Positions 21,103 through 30,805 of a stretch of DNA of 64,000 nucleotides are shown piece after piece (positions within the stretch are counted from its first letter, which is position 1; each line of letters opens with the position of its first letter). The translations under genes were made by a program, and so were the position numbers. Origin of the DNA: Oscheius dolichura (Eukaryota > Nematoda > Chromadorea > Rhabditida > Rhabditidae). The DNA is taken from NCBI GenBank assembly GCA_932521035.1, contig OW051494.1, forward strand, positions 2,218,001-2,282,000, written 5' to 3'. Below the pieces are notes generated by a model. That model did no database searches, was not told the origin of the DNA, and saw nothing but the letters and a program-made list of their open reading frames with translations.

Positions 21103-22939
21103 TTAGGCCGTGTCACGGAAGTATCTCAACCGGACGAGTTCAATAATTTTCCTGTCTTCCTCGTCAAATCTTCTGATATGTTGAATATTATCATAAAACT
21201 TCACAAATTCCTTCAAAGAAACGACATATTGTGCATAGAAGTGGCTGATGATGTTAGGAGGGCCGATATCCATAATTGAGGCGACCACCCCTTCATCCGC
21301 CGTGGTAATCAGGAAATATCTTTGGGTTAGCCTGTCCTGAAAGTGGAACAATCCGCTGGGGAAGACTTTCTCCACTCTTGTTTGCATCGGCAGGAACATA
21401 CCGGTAAGGCAGACGAGGCGCTCGGACTTGAGCTTGCTCAAGGTCTGAAAAGTCAGTTTTACGGGGGAACGGGAGGAAGAATGGCTATTGTGGCGAATAT
21501 CTGAAGGCCTTTCCCCCGAGACCTGTCTTTCCCCTCTACTAGAGCAGTGTGCCCAAGAGATAATGATATCTCTGTATTCTCACGGCCGCTGAATACAAAT
21601 CTCGGCTGGCACGTGGCCGACGACTCAATTGCCGAGCATATTTCCACAACCAATAGCTTGCCAGTAGAAATTTAGAAAGAGAGAGAGAGAAAGAGAGAGT
21701 AACCTCTTTATAGAATCGGGTATTTCTAAAGAGATAATACGGTACGGTGCCCCGCATCCTCCCTAGACTGCCCCAGCCACCCTGAAGCCTTCAAACTGAA
21801 GGCAGAGCGGGATCCCGCGCCTTGAGCAGGCAGACCGGGCCATTGGAAACCCGTCGGACAAAGATAAGGGAGTTTCACAGGGTTAAATCACCTATTTGGG
21901 TGTGTGCCGACCATTTTTTAGTCAAAAAAAGAGCTGGCTCTTACCTTGATAGTGAACTCCATCCATTCTAAGAGCCTCTCAGCCGGCGGGTGTTCCTCGA
22001 AATTCATCCTCAGACCAAGAAATGACGTCTTCTCGATATAATTCCTCACACAGTAATCAAAAATACCTAGAGCCAGATTACCCATCGATAGTTTGTTCTG
22101 AACTCTTCTCTATACTGTTCCCTAGTCTTTTTTTCTACCATTTTATAGGGGAATACAACGGGTGTCCATTCTGTTGTCTTCGGCGCGACCCAGGAATACT
22201 TCTTCAGTTTCAGTAATTTAATTGCCTCCGGGTGGGAGCCACACTCTCCGATGTGCAATCCCCTGGCGGTAATATGATGTTTATTGAAGATATTAAACAG
22301 CCGGGAGATCATTTCCTTCAAAAATTACAATAGAGCACCATTTTAGAGGAAAACAAACCTCGTATTGGGAAGTAAAGCGGCATTGGGAGAAGATGATGGT
22401 TTGGAGATGGAGATATTGATAATCTTTGCAGAGATGAAAGACTAGATCCTCGTCCGACTTTCCGATAAGCTGAAAACGGAAGAAATCCAGAGGTAAACCC
22501 CTAATTTTTAGAAACATTGGCCGATCAGGGGCGTAGAGTCTCGGCCGCTGGTTCTAATGACTTCTATCCGTCCTTGCCGTAATAATTTCTATATTTATTT
22601 GCTATTACCTCTGAGATGACCAGTTCCATGTCCATTGGGCAGTCTTTGACCAGGGCGACCCGGTTCTCATCAATAAATTCCTTTACCCAACGGCTGGTTC
22701 CATAAATCTGGTGGAAATCGAAGAGATCCAACTGAAAAGAGTTTCCCCTAGTCAAACAAGAGTCATACCTTTTTAAGAATCTTCAGAAGAGGCCGAGATT
22801 GAATAACGGCCAATGGAAAAGGAGGAATATCATCAACTGGAGCTTCCTTCTTCGTCTTGGCCGAGCATTTCCAATGGGGAATGAATAATTCGTCTACATC
22901 ATACGTCGGATAAGAAGCCATCTCCTTCAGGAAACGCAT
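21103..22939 (-). CDS. F-box-like protein, copy A
   Basis: Six exons total 1152 nt (383 aa): 22769-22939, 22609-22731, 22359-22553, 22082-22315, 21945-22031, 21103-21444. FPLAVIQSRPLLKILKK followed by LDLFDFHQIYGTSRWVKEFI at residues about 45-80 fits an F-box. Further on, LFNIFNKHHITARGLHIGEC looks like the FTH/FBA_2-type region found after the F-box in nematodes. A role as substrate adaptor in an SCF ligase is inferred from that. The acceptor before exon 5 (ATATCGAG) is poor, yet it avoids the in-frame TAG that reading through would meet. The 500-nt intron 21445-21944 holds no other gene that I can see. dut-1 starts about 210 bp away on the other strand, so the two may share a promoter region. 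Confidence 0.6.
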
Positions 22940-23148
22940 AATTTTAGAGGGGAAAACAAGGTGTTACAGGCGAAAAGACACGCGCCAGCTGTGTTTTATT
23001 GTTGTCTGACGTACTTTTGCGTATGGCACCATTTGGCGCTAAATTGTTGCTTTCAATTCGCTCTGCCCGCTTTCCTTCATTCGTCCTGTTGTCTCCTCTT
23101 CCATTAACCGACTTCTCCAGTGCAGAATTCCTTAATTTATTTCTAGAA

Positions 23149-23863
23149 ATGGTCGCCGCTACCGCCACTGACGCTACCCCAGCTGTCGCCGTCGAAAACA
23201 AGGAGAATGCCGCTGTTGTCGAGGTTTGTCCCCTCCTGCCATTGATCCGCGGCCATCCTCCCCCTGCTATGTCAACATATCCCACCTTTCAGCAGCAACG
23301 TCTAACTGTGAGATTCGTCAAATTATCCGAGAAGGCTCACATGCCCACCTACGGGTCCGCTGCCGCCGCCGGGGCAGACCTCTACAGCGCGGAGGAATGC
23401 GTCGTCCCTGCTGGAGGTAAGCCGCCACTTTTATTGATCTTTCCTTTGAAATGAGCATGACTCTTTTTCCAGGAAAGGCTTGTATTGCCACTGGCCTCCA
23501 AGTAGAGCTCCCTTTCGGCTATTATGGAAGAGTCGCCCCCCGTTCCGGTAACCATCCCCTTTTCTCCAAAAAGACCCTCGATTACAGGACTGGCTGCCAA
23601 GAATTTCATCGACGTAGGAGCTGGAGTCGTGGACAGCGACTACCGCGGCGAGTTGAAGGTCCTCCTCTTCAATTTCGGAACACAAGACTTCCAGGTAAGA
23701 CCAGTCTGAGAATCCCTCCTTTAAATCAAATATTTAGGTTAAAGAAGGCGAAAGAATTGCCCAATTCATCTGTGAGAAGATTGCTCACTGTGAATACGTC
23801 GAGGTCAAGTCACTGGAAGAGACTGGCCGCGGAGCTGGAGGCTTCGGATCGACTGGCGTTTGA
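23149..23863 (+). CDS. dut-1: dUTP diphosphatase
   Basis: Hydrolyses dUTP to dUMP and pyrophosphate, keeping uracil out of DNA and feeding dTMP synthesis. Five exons total 507 nt (168 aa): 23149-23223, 23293-23416, 23473-23547, 23588-23694, 23738-23863. All five trimeric-dUTPase motifs are visible in order: AAGADLYSA (1), APRSG split by intron 3 (2), [13 protein letters not shown] (3), GERIAQFI (4) and the C-terminal arm [10 protein letters not shown] (5). The motif 3 Asp and Tyr that recognise uracil are present. The start at 23149 lies just after TTTATTTCTAG, a likely trans-splice acceptor. An upstream in-frame ATG at 22999 would add 50 residues rich in Ser, Arg and Leu and could be an organelle signal; see findings. 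Nearly certain identification. Confidence 0.92.
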
Positions 23864-24280
23864 AGAAGGCCTCCAATGTTCAAAATACGGTACACTCTCG
23901 TTGATCTCCCTCTATTTATGTGTAAATGAACCCGTTCCACATTTACAGCTGTTCTTCTGTAAGGATACGGCAAGATGTGATGGGCGCCATCGGGTCACTC
24001 CTTGCGGCCACCTTATTACTATACCCGCGAGCTGCTTTCTTTTCTCTTTTCGGTATCCTCAGAGCCTTCTTGATCCCTTCTCCCAGTTCGTTCCAATTTT
24101 CGTGATCCCCTCTTCATTGGGCAACTGCCTGGTGGGCCGACAAGTCAAATCTGCTGGAAACCGCCAAAACCATCGAGAAACAAACCCCGAACAGACAAGA
24201 ATAACGCGAGGATAAAACAACAACACTTTATTATAATCTAAATTTAAAAAAAGGAAAGTTGGCGGTTCTTCATCTTCTCC

Positions 24281-25473
24281 TTACATCCAGCACCAGGCGG
24301 GAGGAAGGAGCGGGCTGTCGGGCGCCGCCTTGGGGACGATCTGGGGCTTGTGAGCCCCCTCCTGGAGATTCTTCGGCGGCTCGCGGCTGAGGAGTTCCTT
24401 CTGCATGGCGATGACGTCGTCCTTGTCGCGGATGGCACTCTCCATCATCCGGATCGCGTGTTCCTGGTGGCGGAGCTGTGTCTTCAGCAGGAGCACGTCC
24501 CTCTCCGCCTGTTCCGTCCTCCTCGTCTGGAGGAGGGCGTCCTTCTCCAGGCCCCAGGTGGCCGCCGTCTTCTTCTGCAGCTCCTCCTCCCTCACCTTGA
24601 GGCTCGCCTTCAGGTAGAGGCACTCCTTGGCCAGGCTGTCCTTCTCGGCCGTCTCCTCTGCCAGCTGCTCCTCCAATTTCTTCTGCCTCTCCTCGGCCAG
24701 CAGCTCGTCCAGTTCCTCCTCTCTCATCTCTCGGTCCTCGTCCACTTCGGTCGCCGGCCGATCCACAACAGCGGGGATCCTCCAGCCCCTGTTCTTGGGT
24801 GTGGCCGCCTCACGGAACATCTTCTTCAATTCGGGGTCGGCCTTCACGAAGGGAGGCATCTTATTCTCCTAAAAATGAGCAGAATTAAAAGATGGAACTA
24901 CAACTTCAATTCAAAGCTTCTGTGCCTGCCTCCCATCCTAGGGAAAAAAAACCCAGAGACACATGAAGGATGAGCACTGTGTGGCTGAATCTTCAACCTC
25001 AGCCAAGTTCCAAGCCACGTGAACTAAGAGCAATGCCCAATTGGGTCGCCAAACGTTAGAATCACGGCTGGCCACTTTCATTTTGCTTTCCACGGACGGC
25101 TGCTCGCCATTTTCCGCCGCCAAGCCAGCTAATTTCGGTTGACGCCAACTTCTTCTTCTGCCAACTCTTTTTTTCAAACCGCGAAGCCATAACTCCCACC
25201 CGATCAGCTTCAAACGAAGACCCTATCCCAGTTTGGAGGAATCGAAAAACGCAGTCAACATAGCGCACAAGTGAATAAGAAAAAAGAAGAGCTCACCCTG
25301 ACGCATCTGTGGAACTTGGAGATGGCCGAAGTCGTGCGGCCGTCCGTCGAGGCCACGCCGTGGTCCCTGTAGAATTGGCAGTTGAATTTCGTCCGTTCCT
25401 CGGCAGTCGACGGGCTTCCTTGCTCCCACAGGACACGCAGCATCTTCTTCAGTAGAACTTCGTGAGCCACCAT
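24281..25473 (-). CDS. Small coiled-coil protein, unrecognised
   Basis: Two exons, 25297-25473 and 24281-24868, give 765 nt (254 aa). The first encodes a compact segment starting MVAHEVLLKKMLRVLWEQG and containing FNCQFYRDHGVASTDGRT. The second begins ENKMPPFVKADPELKKMFRE and runs into about 110 residues of charged heptads (EELDELLAEERQKKLEEQLA), ending in a Pro-rich tail. GC-rich third positions match neighbours such as the tyrosine phosphatase. The start could lie further upstream, because an acceptor-like ATTCCAAG precedes the chosen ATG by 15 nt. No known family is recognised. Confidence 0.55.
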
Positions 25474-25982
25474 CTCCTGGCTCTGGTGTGGCTTGGAATG
25501 AATGCCCAGAATGACCAGAATGACCAAAGTCGACCGGGACAGACGCGGGGTTTGACCGGTTCGGCCTGTCAGAATACCGTCGGCTGACCAGCTTTCGTGT
25601 TCGCTTTTGACCGCTTTTTGATGAAAAGATGTCTTTGGTCAAGCCACGAAGAAGAAGAGGAAGACCGAGGAAGACGAGGATGAGGGAGGCTGGATCTTTT
25701 GGAGGACAGTGGCCGCCGTCGGGCCGATGTCTTCCAGAGCTCCTGCTCCGCCCAAAACCTCCAACAAGACGAGTAACACTCGAATTAAAATGTCTACATT
25801 CCTGGTGAACTGTTTCTCCCACATCCTTTTGTTTTTAGCTCGTCTGGACGACACTTTTTCGGCGACTCTTATGGAAAAACAAGATATTGAACAGAGAAAA
25901 AGAATAAAACACACAATGGGGAACATTTTTATTCGCGACATTTGTTGCCACCCAACTACAAGAAATAGCATTGAAAAGTCTT

Positions 25983-26340
25983 TTAATCTTCGGCCAGTCC
26001 CTCGATGACCGGGTCTCTGTCGGCAGCTGCCTCGTCTTCGCCGCCTCCTTCCACCGCCGTTTCCATCTTCCACCAATAGGCCACGTATTCGATCTGCTCG
26101 TAGTTTTCATCCCACGGCCGACCCCGGCGCAATGCCCTCTGCTGGACATGGAAGGAACATTCCAAATCGGCGAGGCTCTTCTTGCCGGCGATGATCGTGA
26201 CGTCGTCCAGCGCTTTCATAATGATGATACTGATCCTGGCTTTGTTTTCTTGATTTACAATCACATTCCTCCACACGTGTTCGTAAGAGTTCGAGTAGAA
26301 CTCTTCAAAGCCATCATATCGATCAAAGATATTCCAAGCT
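25983..26340 (-). CDS. Hypothetical protein, 3' exon
   Basis: After a clear TTTTTCAG near 26341 the frame reads AWNIFDRYDGFEEFYSNSYE, continues through VIVNQENKARISIIIMKALD, RGRPWDENYEQIEYVAYWW and an acidic tail, and stops at 25983. Composition looks coding. The joining upstream exon is probably within 26380-26480 (...RSSRRQKTSD in the matching phase), but its start was not found. Nothing is recognised. Confidence 0.45.
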
Positions 26341-26551
26341 GAAAAAGACAGATGTTGGTGGCAGATAAAAGATATGCTTACATCGGATGTCTTCTGTCTT
26401 CTAGAGGATCGCTCCTTATGTCGGAATAGAGATGGGGGCAGCCGCCGTCAACCCCGAGGATGCCCTGCCCTGGTGGCCCATGTTCTGGAGAATGGATTGA
26501 AATGCATATTTTGGGGCCAGCTATAGTAACTGTTAGGAAAAAGGAGGGCGA

Positions 26552-26603
26552 GGGGGAGACGACTGTTTCAACTGGAGGAGAGCGAGGGGAAGACGACTGT
26601 TTC
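26552..26603. repeat. Minisatellite, about 34-bp unit (site 1)
   Basis: One full unit GGGGGAGACGACTGTTTCAA plus CTGGAGGAGAGCGA is followed by a partial second unit. The same unit recurs at 27997-28079, 1.4 kb away. Confidence 0.7.
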
Positions 26604-27060
26604 GTCAAGACAATACTTCCGCCGTTATTCTGCCATACTTTCCCATTGATTCTACCATACTGGTTGATGCAAACGTCTCTTCATGTGTATTATTCATCTG
26701 TGTAGAAAGCGACAGTATAAGGACGCTAAATGAGAACGCCGCTTATAAACAGCTTAATGAATGCTAGCTCCTTCGGTGCTAGCATTCACACTTTGGTTTT
26801 TAGAGTAAAGAAATCAAAAAAAAACCAAAGTGTAAGTTACAAAAAGATCTATTGAATGACTCCAAAATCTATGGGCTGCCGTGATATCTAATTTTCACTT
26901 TGCGGTCCCTACTTATAACGTCTCATATTCTTATATACCCTTTTACACACCATAACCGATCGATTAATATCTGAAACTCTTTCAAGCAGCTGGAACTTCC
27001 TTACAGAAGGTGGATAATCTTTCCCTTGTTATTCGCGACGTCAATATATCTGCAATTCAA
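26604..27060. other. A+T-rich intergenic stretch
   Basis: No supported exon. It contains an inverted repeat AATGCTAGC...GCTAGCATT near 26759-26788 and the complementary pair ACACTTTGGTTTTT / AAAAACCAAAGTGT at about 26789-26832, a hairpin with a 14-bp stem. Confidence 0.4.
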
Positions 27061-27619
27061 ATGGCAGCAAATAAGAAAGGAACCATTTTTCTGAAAGTGA
27101 TGAGTTCCGAATTTCTGGAGGTACATAATGTCTTGAAAAGCGTAATAAAGGTAGTTTGCTTCTCGCCTTTTAATTAAGAAACCAGAGCTGGAATAACAGA
27201 GGAGAAGTCCCCCCTGCTATGTTCGCATATACCTTTTTCCGGCGTGGACCATATATCGAAGAAAACATACTAGAAGAGTGGGCCGTGTTTTTCAGGATGT
27301 AAAGCACGATATTTGGCTCCTTGAGCTAAGCGATAGTCCAGAGGAATGGCAAATGATCACCGTAACTAGGCACAGATGGAGTCTCATCGACTGGTTCGCT
27401 TTGGTGACGCATACTGTACAGAAAGTGCTCTCAAAAGAGTACCTAATATCTCTGCTAATCGACTTGATTGAAAGTATTTATCCCTCAACACCATGGGATT
27501 ATTCCTCATTTTACGAATCTGTAAAGGAATGCGAATTTTTAGAAGAAATCAAAGAGAAATTCTGTAATATTGTCCAATTCATTGGGCAAATCTATCAAGA
27601 AGAGCCAAGAGAAGAATAA
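27061..27619 (+). CDS. Hypothetical protein, model uncertain
   Basis: An ATG at 27061 gives MAANKKGTIFLKVMSSEFLE and reaches a GTAGTTT donor at about 27151. A final exon after TTTTTCAG at 27295 reads DVKHDIWLLELSDSPEEWQM and ends in IVQFIGQIYQEEPREE with a stop at 27619. An internal exon around 27186-27293 (WNNRGEVPPAMFAYTFFRRG) is possible, but I could not make all phases agree. Nothing is recognised. Confidence 0.4.
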
Positions 27620-27996
27620 CCCCCCTTTCCCTTTACCCTTTTCGCTGAAATTTCTCATTGTTACTTGAATAAACCATCCCATTTACAGAGAGAAGTCCTC
27701 ATGAATTTAGTTCCTCATGAATACGGCCATTGATATTTAGCGGGGAAATGTTGGGCAAAATGCGCAGACCCAAAAAGAGGGTAGCACATTTTTTGCTGAT
27801 GTGACAGCCTAGACCGTTTTTTAGGAGAATTTCACCAAGGATACTAGTTGCAGTATACCAACGAATTTGAGTCGAATAAAGTCCAAAATGCAGATTTTCA
27901 AAAAAAGCAAAAATCTGTGACCACGGCGGGGAGCGAACCAGCAAGGTTTTTCTGGAATCGCTCGCATCATCCCAACCCGGCAGTAACAGTCCTGAT

Positions 27997-28079
27997 GGGG
28001 AGATGACTGTTTCAACTGGAGGAGGACGAGGGGGAGACGACTGTTTCAACTGGAGGAGGACGAGGGGGAGACGACTGTT
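27997..28079. repeat. Minisatellite, about 34-bp unit (site 2)
   Basis: Two full tandem units of GGGGGAGACGACTGTTTCAA plus CTGGAGGAGGACGA and a partial third. It is the same unit and orientation as at 26552. The purine-rich strand runs left to right in both. Confidence 0.75.
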
Positions 28080-28211
28080 CCAGAAATCTCATTTATACGA
28101 GAAGAGATATGACAGTACACGAATAAGAATATAATAATATAAGACAAAATATGCAAAAGCAGGGAAGCAGGTGGTCCTTTGGGAATGCGACGAGATATAA
28201 CATAATGACTA

Positions 28212-29017
28212 TTAGACGGGCTGTATTGCTTCTTGTCGTAATTCAAGAAAACGAGTCATTCGTTTCCGTTTAACTCTTCCTTTTTCATCTGCGAGCGCTT
28301 CGACTATCGTTGGCGAAAACATATTCTAAAATATTTAATAATGATTAAAATGAACACAACGAACCTTGCGCAGTGGAGTTGGTAACGCACATATTGGTTG
28401 GTCGTCCATATTTATTGTCTAAAGAATAAAGTCAAAAAATTTATATAAAATAAAACATACGATTGGCGTACTATCATGTTCTATTGTTTTGTTTAGTGTA
28501 TCCATAAGAACTTTCCAATATGGATCATCAAATTTGTCTAATATATCCGCTCTCCGGACTGCTTCCTGCTCATCAGATGTTAGATATTCACTACTGAGAC
28601 GGCTGTCTTTATCGGCAATCTAAAATGTGTTATTCAAGTTAAATTAATTAAACCAACCGATGCTTCTGGTGCGTTTTTCTCTTCTTCTTCTTCTTCTGAC
28701 AAATCTTCAGGAGCGGTAGAGTAGCCATCTTGAACCTAAATAACCGCCTTAACCATATAGTGCGAACGTACCACTGGTAATTGGCTTGTACTTGGTCTAC
28801 ACATATCCTCTTCTGTCATGATTGCTGCTGGCTCTCCAAAATGTTCCAAATCAGGTATTGAACTGAAGTCTGATGATTCGAGCCACTGGCTGACTCTGGG
28901 TTGACCTAAATTGAACAGTTGACCATTTCAAAATTGCTAACCATGAAGTTCTACTAGTGATGTTTCTCTACTGCCTGATTTTTTCTTCTTCCGCACAACT
29001 CCAACGCAATTTCCCAT
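28212..29017 (-). CDS. Acidic protein with N-myristoylation signal, unrecognised
   Basis: Six exons in phase total 615 nt (204 aa): 28942-29017, 28772-28905, 28658-28735, 28461-28619, 28365-28418, 28212-28325. The N-terminus MGNCVGVVRKKKKSGSRE has Gly2, Cys4 and a following basic cluster, the classic dual signal for myristoylation, likely palmitoylation and membrane contact. The middle is Ser/Glu rich (EDLSEEEEEEKNAPEAS). Then come a more ordered segment (DILDKFDDPYWKVLMDTLNK) and a basic C-terminus (GRVKRKRMTRFLELRQ). It is likely bound to the inner face of membranes. The family is unknown to me. Just to the right is the end of the shugoshin-like gene, on the same strand. Confidence 0.6.
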
Positions 29018-29255
29018 CACGATCTATAAAACCAGAAAAGTAAGAAGTGAATATGTGCCACTAAAACTCTGATACTCGTCTATTTTCAGGATAGGCACGG
29101 GTCAGAAGCTGGTGTCATCCCAAAAATAAACAAGTACCTAAAGCTCTTATATATAAAGTATGCAAAAGTTAGTCACACTTCATAGCAACAAAAAAGAATA
29201 AGTTGATGCAAACTTTATTTTTAAAAAATATACATTAAATGTTTGATATGAAGAA

Positions 29256-30488
29256 TCAATTGTGAAAAATGAAATCTGTTGAAACATATGGAGTCGGTTC
29301 GTCGTATCTTCCAGGTCGCCGCATTTTAGTGCCCAACCTCGGCTCTACGTATGATGTAATCTTGGCTGCGGCTGCCCGCTTCCGCCGGACCTAAAGATTG
29401 GCAATAAAATGAATCAAAGCTCAACTCGCAAAGCAAAAGAAAAAGCACATACCGTATCCGTTTCTATTTGTTGTGGAATAGGGCGTGTTGGTGTTGAGCG
29501 TATACGAGCTTTAGGAGTAGCTTGTATTTTGTTTACTATAAGAGTTACTATAAAAACACACGTAACATACCTGGAGTGTCTTCGCTTTCAGTGGTTTCTC
29601 TCGACGGTTTTGGAGTCCTTCTGATTGTGATATTCATGCAATTAGGTGGGCTGTCTTCCGAGGTCGACTGAAGCGCCCGAGTTTTAATAAGCGGCGACTC
29701 TTGTACTGAACCCTTAGAAATGAAATGGTAAAAAAAAATAACTGACTTTTCTCGAGAGCTGATTTTGTTTGCGAAGGTCCCGACTTCTTATGAGATGCTG
29801 GGGGTTTTCGCTGGAGGGGTAATGGCAGAGATGGTGGTACAATCGGTTTAGCATCCACGCTAAAAATGGTATTAATAATGGATGCCTGCTAAAAAATTAA
29901 GGAAATTCTTGCCTGAATAGGGCAGATTCAGAATAATAAAAATATGGGGAGAAATTGTCTAAGACTCAAGATCATGAAGCAAAAACGCACCTGGATTTCA
30001 TGTCGAGAAATATTGTTCTGTATTCTTCAGCCGCTTTGCTCAAACCGAGAATTGTACGTTCGGTAATTGAGTTCATATGTGCCATTTTTTTCTACAATAT
30101 AATTTCTGAATTTATTAAGAATAAGAACTTACTTGAAAACGTTCAGCGACAAGGAGATCTATTTTTTCTTCGTTCATCTCACTTTCTAGCAGAGCAATTT
30201 TACAATCCTTTTCCAATATTTCTCCTCGAAGATCGTTAATCATATTTTTTAGTTTAAATATTTCCGACTAAACAACAGTTATAAGCAATAAAAAACTCAC
30301 TTTTAGCGCTGCATTTTTAGTGACTAGGGATTTGTTCGAAGCTTTATAATAGTTTTCCTCTTCTGAAAAATCGTAGCTAATAAAAAAAAATAAATAATAC
30401 CGTTATTTTCAATAGCATCTGGCGGAACTTGAACAGGCTTTCCTCCAAATAGCCTTACTAAGTCGTTGTGGCCAAGGCTCCGCGACAT
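29256..30488 (-). CDS. sgo-1: Shugoshin-like protein
   Basis: Protector of centromeric cohesin and meiosis regulator in other animals. Eight exons total 852 nt (283 aa): 30401-30488, 30301-30362, 30133-30267, 29991-30091, 29747-29859, 29571-29705, 29453-29535, 29256-29390. The family layout is visible. An N-terminal coiled coil (KSEIFKLKNMINDLRGEILE and beyond) is where PP2A binds in other shugoshins. A long basic, Ser/Pro-rich disordered middle follows. Near the end is the conserved basic motif RRKRAAAAKITSYVEPRLGT then KMRRP, close to the shugoshin C-terminal box. Two junctions (GTCAG...GGTTCAG, 40 nt; and AG|C before VDAKPIV) were chosen by phase. The start is divergent from wip-1, 317 bp away. 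The symbol rests on motif similarity. Confidence 0.65.
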
Positions 30489-30805
30489 ATGCTAAATAGT
30501 TATATTGTGGAATGTTTATGTTGGTGAGAAATGAAGTGACGAGGCTAAAGAAACAAGAAAAAGCAAGGGCAATTAGTTGAAACTGCACTCCATACAGCAG
30601 CAAAATTGAATTGTATTGCCCGCGGATATGTAAATTCAAAAATATTGGGCCCGTGTCCCACCGCGATATGTTCTCCGAATTTGTGACCCTCCCCTTATGC
30701 CGAGGGCTTGTAATGAGTCAACCACAACGTATTATTCCCTTGCTGTCTCAATTTATCTCATTTTTACATTGTAGTACGTCAACATTTAGGAGTTCATTTA
30801 CGAAT

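Noticed and set aside
24350-24973. 207-codon plus-strand frame over the small coiled-coil gene
   Set aside because: Antisense shadow of a Glu/Lys/Arg heptad region, which gives Leu/Ser/Arg-rich noise.
27905-27985. tRNA-like string (GGTTCGCTCCCCGC on the minus strand)
   Set aside because: It has a T-arm-like piece, but the T stem has a mismatch and no acceptor or anticodon stem can be drawn. At most a decayed tRNA-derived sequence.
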